Assembly (NCBI GenBank): GCA_033030425.1
Contig: JAUFSD010000002.1
Span: 744,001-808,000, forward strand
Reading direction: 5' to 3'
DNA from: Verpa conica
Lineage: Eukaryota; Ascomycota; Pezizomycetes; Pezizales; Morchellaceae
Length of the DNA stretch: 64,000 nucleotides
Numbering within the stretch: the stretch's first letter is position 1; each line of letters begins with the position of its first letter. The notes beneath the pieces are model-generated. The model searched no databases. It was not told the DNA's origin and was given only the letters and a program-made list of their open reading frames with translations. Position numbers and translations under genes: made by a program. Shown here one piece after another: positions 43,339 to 55,300 of the stretch.

Positions 43339-46300
43339 CTAGGGTTTTTTAATTCATGGGCGTTAAAACAACCACGACGCATTGACACGTGTTTGGGGGT
43401 TCTGGCTACTGAGACGTGCGAGTTCGCTGGCCAAAGATATTTAGGGCATAAGACAAGTTAAAATCGCTACCTAGGCGCCGGATCTCATCGACAGGATCAC
43501 TGCCAGTCGTTGATAAGGGTGGTACGTGCATTTATGAGTTGTTTACCAGTGGAAAAACAAATCTAGCGATGAACTTCTGGAAATCGAAGATAACAGGTCC
43601 TTGACGGGTGAACCGACAGAACGCACATGGGGGTATCATGCGGCTCAATTACTACAACCGAGTCAAGGGGAGCACAGCATTGTTTGATCTTGCAAGTTGA
43701 AAGCCGGAACGTCATTGTACTATACATCATGTACATGTGGAGTAATCCTGATTGTTTATTAGGGGAACACGTTGATGAAACTCCTATTATTGGTAAGAGA
43801 ACCGTTACGACCTTCTCCTGGTTCCTACTCCTGTCTAGACTTTTTGCAATGGAAAATGACATCTACTCGGTACCATGCAATTGTCAAATGATTGTAGATA
43901 ATTGAAGATCTGCATCTAAACATGAAACTTGGAGATGATAACGCATACATAAGCGAGTACCTACTGCCGTCGCGAGCTTGGAGGTGGATCTGGGATCGTG
44001 TAACCCTAGCCCTGGAGGAGATCTCCGGAATAACTCCTCGGACAAGCTTTCTTAAGTCGCGGGCCAGGATTAAGTTAGCCCCACGTCTCGTCGGCGCGTT
44101 AAACGTTCTACTTCGATTTAGAGTACATATTATACATACATATCCCCCTTAACCGATACTTCAATCCCGTGAATTAATCACCGAACCCCGACTGACACAA
44201 TTACTACAAGGGTTCAGTACTGATGCTCACCATGACTTCATACGCAATAGGTCAACTCCTCTCCCTTTTTTCAATCACAAGGTTACTGTGCAGCTACACT
44301 AACGGAAGCCCCTAGAAGCCAAGCCCGCGCGAAGTGCAGCTGCAATTCTCATCACAAATTCCCGTTCTTGACTAGCGACGACGTAATTGTTAGTCCGAGT
44401 GGTGGGTGCTTGTATGTAATTCAGGTTCTCGACAAGTACTCAAGGTTGGTATTGGTAAGACTTGATAGACTACCGGCATATCATTTTCTTTTTAAAGTGG
44501 GGTTGAACCCACAAGAACGGGCCGTAAATCTCTTCAAAGTCAAAGGTCAACAGACCAACTTCCTATCCAACGATATGCAGCGTATAAATTTGGTAGGAGC
44601 TCTGTATTATTTGTTTTTACCGTCATATATCCGTTTATGACTTTACTTTTGAGAAAGAATCAATTACCTCTAAGTACTAGAGCTGCACTACCCATCTGTG
44701 AGCTGATCACCGCCCTATTCTCCATCTCTTCGTGATCGGCAATCCAATGACCGGGTTTTCCCGGGTAAATTCCCATTCGATAGGACCAAAATGTCTGCCA
44801 TGCTCCAATACGATGGAATCTGCGAAGAGTATATACATGCATATGTATGCGCCTAAGACTTGGAAAGAATGCCTTACTCCGTATCCCATAAGCTCGAAAG
44901 CTCGACGATGAATTAGTGTGCACGGGGCTGGACGTATAAGCCGCGCTTTCGGTAACAGCACTCCAATAGCTTCAGCTTCCAACTTTAGGACCATGCGAAC
45001 GCTTCTCCAGCAAAACTCAATGCTTTTTCAGAGGCGTATGCGCCCCCCAGTGAGCTACATGTACTCTGCCCAATATGCGACCTAACCCCGGAGTACCTCC
45101 GTCCGCAATGTTAAGTTTAAAATAGATCACGTGGGACACACGCGGTAAATTTCACAAAAGAATCTATCACGTGATACGGTCAAAAGGTCCGGCTGTGAAG
45201 GGGCAATAGCGACCGATCGGACAAGATTTGGGTGTTCCATGAATTAGGGAATATTACGATCGTGTCAACCAGAATCGCTCGATGTTTTGAAACGATCTTG
45301 CAGACATGATTGGAGGTGCTCTTAAAAGAGGAGTTAAGTAGCCGCGCGTTTCTTGGCGAGGAACTCGACCTAGTGAAAGAATTTTTTTCCGGGGTTTACC
45401 CTCCCTCTTTTTTGCCCCTGGGCGGCTTCGGGCCTCTCTGTTTCCGTTGGTAGCCTATATCTAAGGAACTATTAAGGTATTGATGAGGTTGACAGCTCCG
45501 GCTAAGGAAATAAAGGCTCAATTTTAGAGTTACACATTGTACATCTACATACGTAGTCTTGATTAAACCAGGTGCGTGAAAACTTTCGGTGGTGCCCGCT
45601 ACTTGTTGATAGGCATTTTACAATCACTGTAGAGCATTTTTCAAGAAAAACGCTCAAGGCCATAAATAAAATCCTAGAATAGCCCGGAGATCGGTTGGTG
45701 TCTTGAAAATCGTGTTTGTCCAATCTTCTTAGCCTTCGTTTTGTGCAGACCTAAGCTCTCATTTGTCGTGTAAAGTGAGCACTAATGCTGGTTCAGTGGA
45801 TGTTTTTTTTCTCTTAAAGGTTGCTCACATTCCTTTGCACCCTCAGCCTTTTTTTTTTCTTACACTGTTAGGTAAGGCTGGAGAGAGAGAAACGAACCCT
45901 GGAAACAAAAAAGTAAATGATTCGGGTTAGCAGAATAGTTATTCCGGCTCTCCCCCCCCTCCCCGCCTAAACCGGGGCACTGGATCGGAAAAAATACTGT
46001 ATCGAAAATGACATCGAGATCTCTTCCGACAAGTCAGAACCTGCAGCAACAAAACCCCGCGAGACCCACCCCCGCACTTCTAGGGCGGGCCGATCGGCCC
46101 CACTCGAAAGACTTATGTGATTCGCGACTCGGCTGGAGTTTTTTTTTCCATTGAAAGAAAAAAAGCATTACTGAAACATACCCTTTTGTTATAATCGAGT
46201 GACATACCATGATCAGCTTTTGTTTTGTTCTTGTTTTTGTTTTCCTGGAAGGTCTAAACCCCGCGGGTCATGTATCCGTCTAGCTGGGGACTAACATAAT

Positions 46301-47197
46301 AGTGAACCCCAGATATTACTGTAAACCCGTGCTTCTCATCTCTGGGTAAGATTCTCTCCAAGCCTTGTTAGCAGTAGAGGTCACCAACTACCACTGGTGC
46401 TTGGGCCAAGGATGTAAATACTGCCCATCACGGTGATATGTAGGAATAGTGCAAAAATGTCATCTGAATTTTGTTGAAGATACGGATTCCGTATCTGAAC
46501 CCTCGTGACCTTGTTCCTGGGCATGCTCTTTTACACTTGTAGTGCAGGAGTCAGGTAATGTAATGTATGCACGTGTGTTGCGCTGAGAGTGCCCAATAAA
46601 AACGTTCTCTTATAACTTAGAAGTGATTTACTGTTTCTATTGGGCCATATTAATTTTTACGGTGGGAGTGTTAGTTATTGCTATATTTGCATAATGACTG
46701 GTATGTTATATATGTAGACACTAGAATAGCGTAGAAGGGGTTGGAAATTTTTCTAGGTCTTACGGTTTTGTTGGTGGCTGCACTAGTAGAAGAAACCTAG
46801 AGAAAATACTTTGGTAGTGTATATTTTCCTGAATGCGACTTGATAGGAGCCGTGACTTACATACTCACACTCAAGGAACTTAGGCTCAGTACTATAGCTC
46901 TCTCTTATTCTATTATGTTTCCGCCTGCCTTACCTTCCTTTTTTTCATCTGTCGTTTTGTCTAGTCAGCTATTTGTATAAAAAATAGTTAACGTGGATTA
47001 AAAATATCTTCTTAGTTGCCAGAAATTAACCCTCCTTAACTAGATCCCAGAACAAAATGCATCTATATTACTGACTTATTAATATAACACCCGTATCTAA
47101 TAATACCACACCAATGGGGGCACTCCAAGTTAGATGGTAAGTACTTTACCAGTACAATAGGCTGTCTTCTACAATGACTTGCGATCAATGGGTGCCT

Positions 47198-47269
47198 GCA
47201 TATTATGGCCTACTGGCATATTATGGCCTACTGGCATATTATGGCCTACTGGCATATTATGGCCTACTG
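47198..47269. repeat. 18-bp tandem repeat, four perfect copies
   Basis: GCATATTATGGCCTACTG repeated four times without a mismatch (72 bp). Identity between copies indicates recent expansion. Confidence 0.97.
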
Positions 47270-47849
47270 ATAGATGGGGGTGCCACGGCTAATATAACTC
47301 TACTATCACTATTACCGGGTATTTAGAACTTCCGGGAAGCCATTAATTGGATATTAAAGTTGGCTCTATCTTCCCTGCGTAGCCTCGCAGACTCTGACCG
47401 CCTAATATCAATTGGCCTCACTGTTCATTTAATTCTTTTTCTATATATTCTTTACCTACTTTCCTCCTCATCTCATCGTTCTCCAAATAAACTACCTTAA
47501 TATTCTGACCTTATTTATTATAAAAAGATGCTAAAAAGGGGGTAAACAAAAAATAAGACGGAGACAAAGACAAGAAGAGTAGACCGACCTCAGAAGGAGC
47601 TAAGGTAAACTTAGTAGATGGTAGTTTTGGGTTATATATCGGCTAGGGGGGATACATAAATAAAACAATTAAGAATTAAAGAAAGGGAAAATGTGAGTAA
47701 GATACCTGTTCCTGACATGCCACGCAAAGCGATAACGGAGGACCTGAAGGTAGCAAAGAACAACGTCACTGTTACAGTGAGGGGGACAACTTTATTAACC
47801 GTCACCAGTCAGCCTACAAAAATGTTATATTCATATTACCTCCAGATAA

Positions 47850-49400
47850 GCCTTATAAAGTGGTAGGTGATGGGATGCGGGTGGTTTTCTCTAGGTGCAA
47901 CACGTAATCGATAAATTCATCAAGAATTGCGGAGAGATAATCCTCTGAGGTTTCTAGGTGAAAAGGTCTACAGTCTCCAGCCCCTTCAGTAATAGGTGCT
48001 TCATATATTCTATCACTAGTAACTTTTCCGGTAAGTTCCTATATATATATAGGGTGGATTCTTGTAAGAGATTAGAAAACTGAATTCACACCAGAGGGCG
48101 AGGTAATATTAGGATTTTAATCTTGCCATACTGTACGCAGGAAGACAGTGGTAGTTGGTATACTACCGGCTAAGAGTAATGCCCTAATATGATTTCCACT
48201 GACCTTATAAGTAGGTTGGGCACTTTTGTTTTTAGGAATAGTTGTTGTTGCTAAGGGCTATAGAAGGATCTAGTTTAACTAGTGCGATGTCAAGAGCTAT
48301 AAATCTCCCTCGATTTCGCCAATCCCTATCTCATCTCCAGATGGCTAAAATTCTTCTGTAGGGCTGGGAAAACTATGCTCGGCAGCTGTTATATGACGCC
48401 TTATAGTGATATTTCTCGGTACTACTAGCTAGCTACCGTTGTGTGGGGTGGTTGGGTACCCCACTCCATTTATAGTAGTGCTGGATTGTAGGTGAGCTTT
48501 AGATAGATCTTACTGATAATTAAAAGATAGTCTTTATTGTTGTATACATGTTTGCCTATACTTATGATGGTGGCTGTTAGGTTGATGATCTATGTTTTCG
48601 CATAGTTTGCCGTAGGCATCTAAAAAGGATATATCCCGTTCATGATGTAGAGCATTATTAACCCCGCTGATTTACCAAAGTGAGTTTCACAGATGCATAG
48701 GGTGAATAGAAGTTGGTTTCCTGCTGATTAGTGATGCAGTATAAGAGATCGACTTGGTTCATCTAGTCTATTGTAAGCCTCGTCCACTAATCAGCTTGAA
48801 GGTTGCGATGGAGTCTGTTATATGAGGACTTGCATAGGATTTATTTCTATCTGAGCTTTATACTCAAGGCCAGGCAGCAAGAATAACACTGCTATATATC
48901 TTTCTGTGGTGAGAAGCGAGTTTGGTGGCGTAAGTTTGGTGGGAGCGCAGTATGGATTACCAGTAATAAACATAAGTACATCTCCTACCTTAGTCCCATC
49001 ATATTGGAACCTCATCCAGTCTATTTCAATGACTACTAGATTATGGGAGTCTTGTTTTTCTTTATCCTATAATCTGAACGGTACATTAACGTCCAAGTCA
49101 TGACTCGCAACCCCCGAAGACTAGATTAAATCTTTCGGGTGATACGTAGTTGTATAGGTCCGTTAGACTCATCAAGGGTATGTCCTAGATTTAAGATATG
49201 AATGGTCTGTGGGATTCCTGATACTGATATAGGAGGTGTTATTATAGGTATGTCTAGTATGTAGCGGTTTCATTAATAAAGTAATTCTTGTTTGGTTCAT
49301 TCTCGAGGAAGATGATACTCGAGGTGGCTAGAGAAAGTCACCTAGAAAGCTCAGTGATTCGGGATGGGTTAGGAGGATTCGGACCGTCCTTATATATAGA
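47850..49400 (-). pseudogene. decayed coding-like region, possible transposon relic
   Basis: Reading the minus strand, protein-like blocks are broken by stops and frame changes: ITEGAGDCRPFHLETSEDYL (about 47990-47930), HHERDISFLDAYGKLCENID (about 48650-48590) and DWMRFQYDGTKVGDVLMFI (about 49020-48960). Spacing over 1.5 kb and the direction of all blocks fit one decayed polyprotein. The family was not identified and no long terminal repeats were seen. Confidence 0.35.
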
Positions 49401-49653
49401 GTAAGTTGAAGAAGAGAATCCCTTCGGTTTCCCCCCTCCTTTTTGGAGTCTATCTAGCTATGGGCTAGTGGGTAATGCCGTTTTAATGACACCTCGCCTA
49501 ACCTTAGCTGTAAGAATTCATTATCTTTACCATCTTTGTATGTCTCACCTCTATCAGATCAACACTAAGGGGTGGCCGTTAGATGGCGGCTCTAGTGACA
49601 CTGCAAGGGATATACCCTGGTCTTTGGACCCTCAAACTGTATTTGTATTCCCA

Positions 49654-49732
49654 TGACGTTTGTAGAATAGACTGCTATTGCATACCATATAAAATCGTAA
49701 GCTCAGCGTAGTTTTGTATTCTACAAACGTCA
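49654..49732. repeat. 79-bp unit with 16-bp perfect terminal inverted repeats
   Basis: TGACGTTTGTAGAATA at 49654-49669 is exactly inverted at 49717-49732. The 47-bp centre is AT-rich. Possibly a tiny MITE; no clear target duplication. Confidence 0.75.
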
Positions 49733-50043
49733 GTAGTTCTTACATGTCATATAAGTGCAGTAATCAAGACCGTAGTTATTAAGGCCCAGGTAGAGTATAC
49801 GCCGATAGAATGGCAGACCCACATGATGCTGATTGGCTATACTTGGTAGTAGGCCTGCCCGGGGTGCAACGCGAAAACCTTCCTCTCTGCTGTTTGCGAG
49901 TCTAGGCAAAGGGCTTCAAAGCGGCAGTCCAAGTATACACAAGGAAGATAGAATACCCAAATAGGAACTTAATTGCCGGACACAGCTATTTGTACGCCAC
50001 AAGGATGCGGCAGATACATGTTCAAGCTGCTTTCTGCCCTGTT

Positions 50044-50123
50044 GCACTGGGCCCATGACAGGTGGCGGTGCTACTGTGAAAGTTCTGGCTATGGCACCGC
50101 CACCTATTACCAGACCCCAGTGC
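50044..50123. repeat. 80-bp inverted-repeat unit, GC-rich arms
   Basis: AGGTGGCGGTGC (50060-50071) is exactly inverted at 50094-50105, and the outer GCACTGGG at 50044 pairs with CCCAGTGC ending at 50123, with a non-matching segment between. A 22-nt loop remains. It lies about 700 bp upstream of the CDF gene. Confidence 0.7.
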
Positions 50124-50621
50124 GTATCTACCTACGAGGTACTCATTGACGGCAGATCATTGCGGGAGACAATCTGGAACTGATGATCGTGTGGTATAAT
50201 TGGGAGGGGTGTCATAAGCTGTTATCGCTGGTAATCTCGGCAAAACCCTAACTGCCATTACTGGCTGTAACAGTAATAGGGTAATAGGGCCCACGTCGCG
50301 GGTTCACTCCAAGCCATCTCAATACGCATCATACGTAACCATAAACCAAGCGTTTGACATCTCTAGCCCAGGACAAAGACCGCGGGGGTGTTTTTATGTG
50401 TCGCAAGGGTCGAGAAAAATGCCCCTCTATCAACACCATCTCATCTTGGGCCAATAAGGACCCTGGCATACCGCACGCTCGGAACTCGGCCTGTCCCCCG
50501 AAGTCTTGGAATGGGGATGATCATCCACTTAAAGCATTCCAGGTTATAATCCCTTGAACAAGAGTAGGCTTATCAATTGTCTTGTGCTTGGGTCTATGTA
50601 TGTGTTTGATTTCTACTAATA

Positions 50622-50665
50622 CTTCTTCCCCTTCTCCTCCTTCTCCTCCTCTTCTCTCTCTTTTT
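50622..50665 (+). promoter_or_regulatory. 44-nt pure pyrimidine tract upstream of the CDF gene
   Basis: An unbroken C/T run about 130 bp before the ATG at 50798. Such CT boxes are common near transcription starts of expressed fungal genes. An ACAACC repeat directly precedes the ATG. Confidence 0.5.
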
Positions 50666-50797
50666 GCCATTATCCCACGGGATAGTCCTCAGCTCCTCTT
50701 TGTATTTGAACACGTACATAGTTGACCAACAAAGGCCATAGTAATTGCAACCCCACCAAAGAAAAGGGTGCCACAAACAAACACAACCACAACAACC

Positions 50798-52378
50798 ATG
50801 TCAGCCATCACGAGCTCAGTAGTCGAGCTCGAACATATCCCCTCTTCCCCCACCGGAAGCGACCCCGAGAACCCACGGACCGTCGTGGATCCTTTTAGTC
50901 TCTCCTCCTCTATTAAGAGCGATGAGGAAATCTCCACCCTCACCGCGCGACACCGTAAGAATGCGTCGCGTTGGCAATATAGCGGTGGTCGTCTTTTGGG
51001 TCGTGGGGCGGTGACAGTTGCAGACCCCCAAAGACCCAAGATAGCAAAGGTAAAACAGAAGATCGATGTCAAGGGCATCAAGGAGTTCTATGAGAGCCAG
51101 AATGAATCAATTCAACAGCTTTTAAAGCCAGTTGAGGACCATGTTAGGGACGCGAAAGAGGAGCAGGGCGATAATAGGGTGAGGTATGCTATCATCGGTT
51201 TATTTCTGACCTCGCGACAATGGCCAGCGATGACTGATAAGTGAAATACAGATATCTCATTGCAGTAAATGGTTCTTTTGCTGCAAATATCTTGCTCGCG
51301 ATCCTCCAACTCTATGGAGCCATAGCGTCTGGGTCATTGTCCTTGTTTGCAAGTTAGTTACCTCCGCTCTCAAGCAAATCCCCATAGAATGAGCTCCCCG
51401 TGGTAACCCGTAGCCCACCATACAGCCATGGCCGATTCTATCTTCGACCCCCTCTCTAATCTCCTCCTAATTGTATCCCACCGTGCTGTGAACAAAGTCG
51501 ACGCAAATCGCTTCCCCTCTGGCAAAGCCCGTCTCGAGACTGCTGGGAATATATTGTTCTGCTTCCTCATGTGCGCTGTATCCCTTATCCTCATCGTCAT
51601 GTCATCGCGTGATATTGCCACCCATAGTAGTTCAGAGGATACCACTGAATTCCATATACCATCCATTATTGCGGTTGGGATTGCATTTTCGACAAAATTC
51701 GCCTTGTTTTTGTACTGCTGGAGTTTGAGAAATAAGTACTCTCAAGTCCGTATTCTCTGGGAGGATCACAGAAATGACCTTTTCATCAACGGTTTTGGTA
51801 TTCTTACATCTGTAGGAGGGAGTAAGCTCAAGTGGTGGCTTGATCCGGCCGGCGCTATTGTGTTGAGTTTTTTGATCCTGGGGCTGTGGAGTAAGACTGC
51901 GTATAAAGAATTCATGCTCTTGGTTGGAGTAACCGCAGACAATAGCATGTTGAGGTTGATAACTTATATCTGTAAGGGCTCCTCTTATCACCTGATTATT
52001 TCATGTCAGCTGACATCGTATGATAGCTATGACCCACTCGGACCATATTACGCAGATTGATACCGTTAGAGCTTACCATAGTGGCCCGGTAATTATCTTC
52101 TTTTGAAACCCTTCTCCGACTTACAATATACTAATAATGTATTAATAGAGGATTATTGTTGAGGTCGATATCGTGATGTGTCCCTCCGCCTCGCTTCGTA
52201 TGACCCACGATGTTGCGGAGGAGCTCCAGATCAAGCTGGAGAGTCTACCAGATGTTGAGAGGGCGTATGTACATGTTGACTATGAGACTAGTCATAAGCC
52301 GGTACGTTTTTCCAACCCGAGGAGAAAAGAAAGGGACTAATAATGTGATAGGAACATTTCCTGAAGAAGGAGCTATAA
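50798..52378 (+). CDS. cation diffusion facilitator, Mn-type (DxxxD) transporter
   Basis: Six exons, 50798-51197, 51266-51352, 51426-51971, 52027-52088, 52149-52301 and 52352-52378 (1275 nt, 424 aa), all in frame; the last holds only eight codons (EHFLKKEL) and the stop. A polar N-terminus of about 130 residues precedes the membrane part, which opens at NGSFAANILLAILQLYGAI. Metal-site motifs are DSIFD in TM2 (Asp166, Asp170) and DHRND in TM5 (Asp276, Asp280). The DxxxD pair in both helices, and the lack of a His-rich loop, mark the manganese-type branch of the CDF family rather than the zinc type. The cytosolic C-terminal domain (HDVAEELQIKLESLPDVERA) is intact. It should export Mn2+ (or Fe2+) from the cytosol by proton antiport, into an organelle or out of the cell. 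The first donor, GTTTAT, is weak but needed to restore YAII-VNGSFAAN. Confidence 0.95.
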
Positions 52379-55300
52379 GCTCAAAAAGAAAGTAGGCCGG
52401 GCGAGCTTCAGTGCAGGGGTGGCAAGTTTGGAGTAGGGTTTAGTCGACTTTGGGGTTATGTGCTAGGTTGTATCCTATTGAGTAAAGATAATAGGAGTAT
52501 AATCAGGTACACGTTGGTTGATGGTATATCTGTCTATAGCATTGCGTTGGTTTTTCTTTGTATCGAGACGGGTTATATATATGATTCTGTTTCTTTTGTT
52601 TCTCTAATACTTTTTTTGTCGGGCTATTTTTCCTATACCCCTCTTCTTAAAGGTGTATCTCCTTTTTGATATCGCTTTCTTCTCTAGGCTGTTAGCCCCC
52701 TGTATTCTTAGCCTGGTTGTTTTCATAGAATTAAATAACGAACAATCGTTCTCTCGAGGGAAATGTATTTGATTCGTTTAATAATACCCAAGCCACCCAT
52801 CGGAGTTCATATTAGGAGATTCATCCCCTCTGATAGTTCAGTGTAATTCGAGGTAGAAAATAGTTGGATCTGGTCTGAGTAGTACTTCAATCTAGTTTCG
52901 AGCCCTCGCGTAAAGAGTATCAGGTAGGTGGTAGCATAAGATTTGTAAATTTCGGTAGGAGTATAACATTATATCCCCAGGACCCTAAAAGGTGTCTTCT
53001 TACCGGTCAAAACGAGACGGAGCTATAGAGTAGATGGCAGATACGAATCGATCAGCTCAGGTTATAGGATGGCGGCCACCACTGTATATGTAAGTTTTGT
53101 CGCTAGGGGCCCATGTTCAAACCAGGGCCGGGAAGATCCGGAGTTGATAGCTGCTTTAAAGAGGAGTTGGGAAGTGTTCGGTGGATCGGGGGGCTAAGAG
53201 TGTATACATATATATTATTTGTGTTAGCCGTACGTACTTGTAGAGTGATTGTTTTTGTCCACAAACTCCCGAGTTATATTCCTTATCGGATCGCATCGGA
53301 CCGGAGAATTTGCCGAGATTTACCGAAAAGGGACAGATCAGCGAATACAGCTGGGTATGAGCTAAACCGTTAAAAGGGAAATAGAATATTGGCTAGGAGT
53401 GGAAGTAGAAGTGTATGTTCAAGTACTTGGCGGGATTGGGTGGTGGGTTGGTTACACCTTTTCAGGGCTTCATTAGCGTTGTCGTGAGCTTTTGATTTTG
53501 TGTTAATGTTAGGGGTTAGTCTGAATAAAATGTGACTTGAGAAATGGAATGGAATGGTTTTTGGGTATTGTTTGGATAATTTTATAGTATGTTGGTTTTC
53601 CCGGTTATCTTGTGGAATGGTTAATTGGCTAGAATTATATTTGTAGTCATAAAGTCTCACTCGTTGAGTCCTCAGGTGCTTTTCTTCATTCATGTTGAGT
53701 ATTTGGCTAGTCTAGTAATATTTATAAGCAAGTCAGCACTAGGAGCTTTGGACATGCGATTTTGAGATTTGATCATATTTATTTTTATGGCTCGTATCAT
53801 GTATCTCGTGCTTAGTCCCTACACGTAGCCCGTTACGGTGCTGCGCAGAAAAAGAAATTATGGTGATCACTCTATGTACCCACATATGCGTGTAGTAGCA
53901 AGCAACAAGATGCACCTCTTGACTGCTTTTCGATTCTCAGCTCGTGCATGGTACCTCCTAGCTCGTGTCCAGCTCGATTGCCTGCATGCATATACACATG
54001 TGGTTAAGTTTTGATTCTAAGGTATGCTAGAGACTGCTCTAACTTTATTTTATCTATCTGTATAAGAACCAATGGTTTTGGGGAGTCGATTTGAAGCTTT
54101 GTGTAAGGTGTAAACTGTGGAAGTAGTCTGTATTACTTTTATGATCTCTGTTAGATGTAGGAATGGCTCTTCGTCTATTAATTAAAAGCTAGTTCTCTTT
54201 CGGTATACATCTCCTGTTGATATCTCGGGGGTGTAACGTGTCATCATACTCTATTATCTGTACTTGATTTATATAATTTATACATTTGTAATGTTTTGAT
54301 GACGTGTAGAGCGGTAAGGGAGAGCTGCGTCTAGATCAAGGATAGTGGTGAGTTATTGGCATAAATTCTATTGGGCTACTGTCCTCCTTACTTATGTGGT
54401 TGTTAGTATCGAGTAAAAATGAAGATAGAAAATATACCCTGTGACTAAAAGATAAAAAGTAAAATCAAACTTGAGTCTAGGCTAGCATACCATCTTATGC
54501 CCCTTGCTTCATATCGTAGATAAGAAAGTGAGACACGTGAGAGGCTCGTAGAACCAATTGAGAGACGCATGCTAGAATTTATTCTAGAGACAGGTGATCC
54601 GCCTAGTCATGCCTTGTGTTGGCGTGAATTGCATATGTTGCTCGGATAATGAATGGGTGGTATGGATGGATGGTCTATCGGTAATTTTTGATGAAGAGTG
54701 CCCATGTCCGCGTAGCTCCTGAAACTTCCAGCACATTCCTTATGAATTGCTAATTCAACTCTGTGCATTGATTGCCCTAATAGCCCTTTCGATATACCAC
54801 AAGTAACCGTCATTAACAAATCTCCACAGACGATCCTTCTAAAATTATCTGTTATTAATCCTTTTGCCCTAATCTAGCTCTTGTATTCTCTGAGTAATCT
54901 AATAAAGCGAGCTTGTCAGGAACAGTTAATACTGATGGGGGCTTCTGTACGTTTCTTTTGGAAATTTCTTTCTATAGGTTTTGACGGTTGAGGTATGATT
55001 TGGTTTATTTGTGTTTGTGGTTTCCTAGTATATCTGTTATGTTTGACTTCTGTAGACAAGATCCTGTCACTTAATGGTTAGTATTAAGTATTAATAGACT
55101 ACTTGCCCTCATACGCCGAATAGGCGCTATATAGCGTATAACATCAATGAAATATCTCCTGATAACAATAGTGCGCGTGTATTTTGTCGACATCATATGG
55201 GGTGTATCTAAGATCGGTTATAAGTAACTGCTTCTGGATAGTTCACCCAGAGAAGGTTGGTGGGCATATAAAGGCTTCTAGGCTGCCTTGGAGAAGGATA

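Larger units (their letters stand above)
43339..50621. other. 7.3-kb gene desert with repeats and relics
   Basis: No intact gene found on either strand. ORFs are short and scattered. It contains an 18-bp tandem repeat (47198-47269), a reverse-strand stretch of decayed coding-like text (about 47850-49400), two inverted-repeat units (49654-49732 and 50044-50123), and A/T-rich sequence in between. A minus-strand segment at 44660-44994 reads partly like protein but has no family likeness. Confidence 0.5.

Noticed and set aside
43627..44152. Plus-strand ORFs considered as a gene
   Set aside because: No consistent splice chain, no domain, and composition like the surrounding desert.
47198..47269. 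Regular repeat considered as a CRISPR-like array
   Set aside because: The copies are directly abutting with no spacers, and the genome is eukaryotic.
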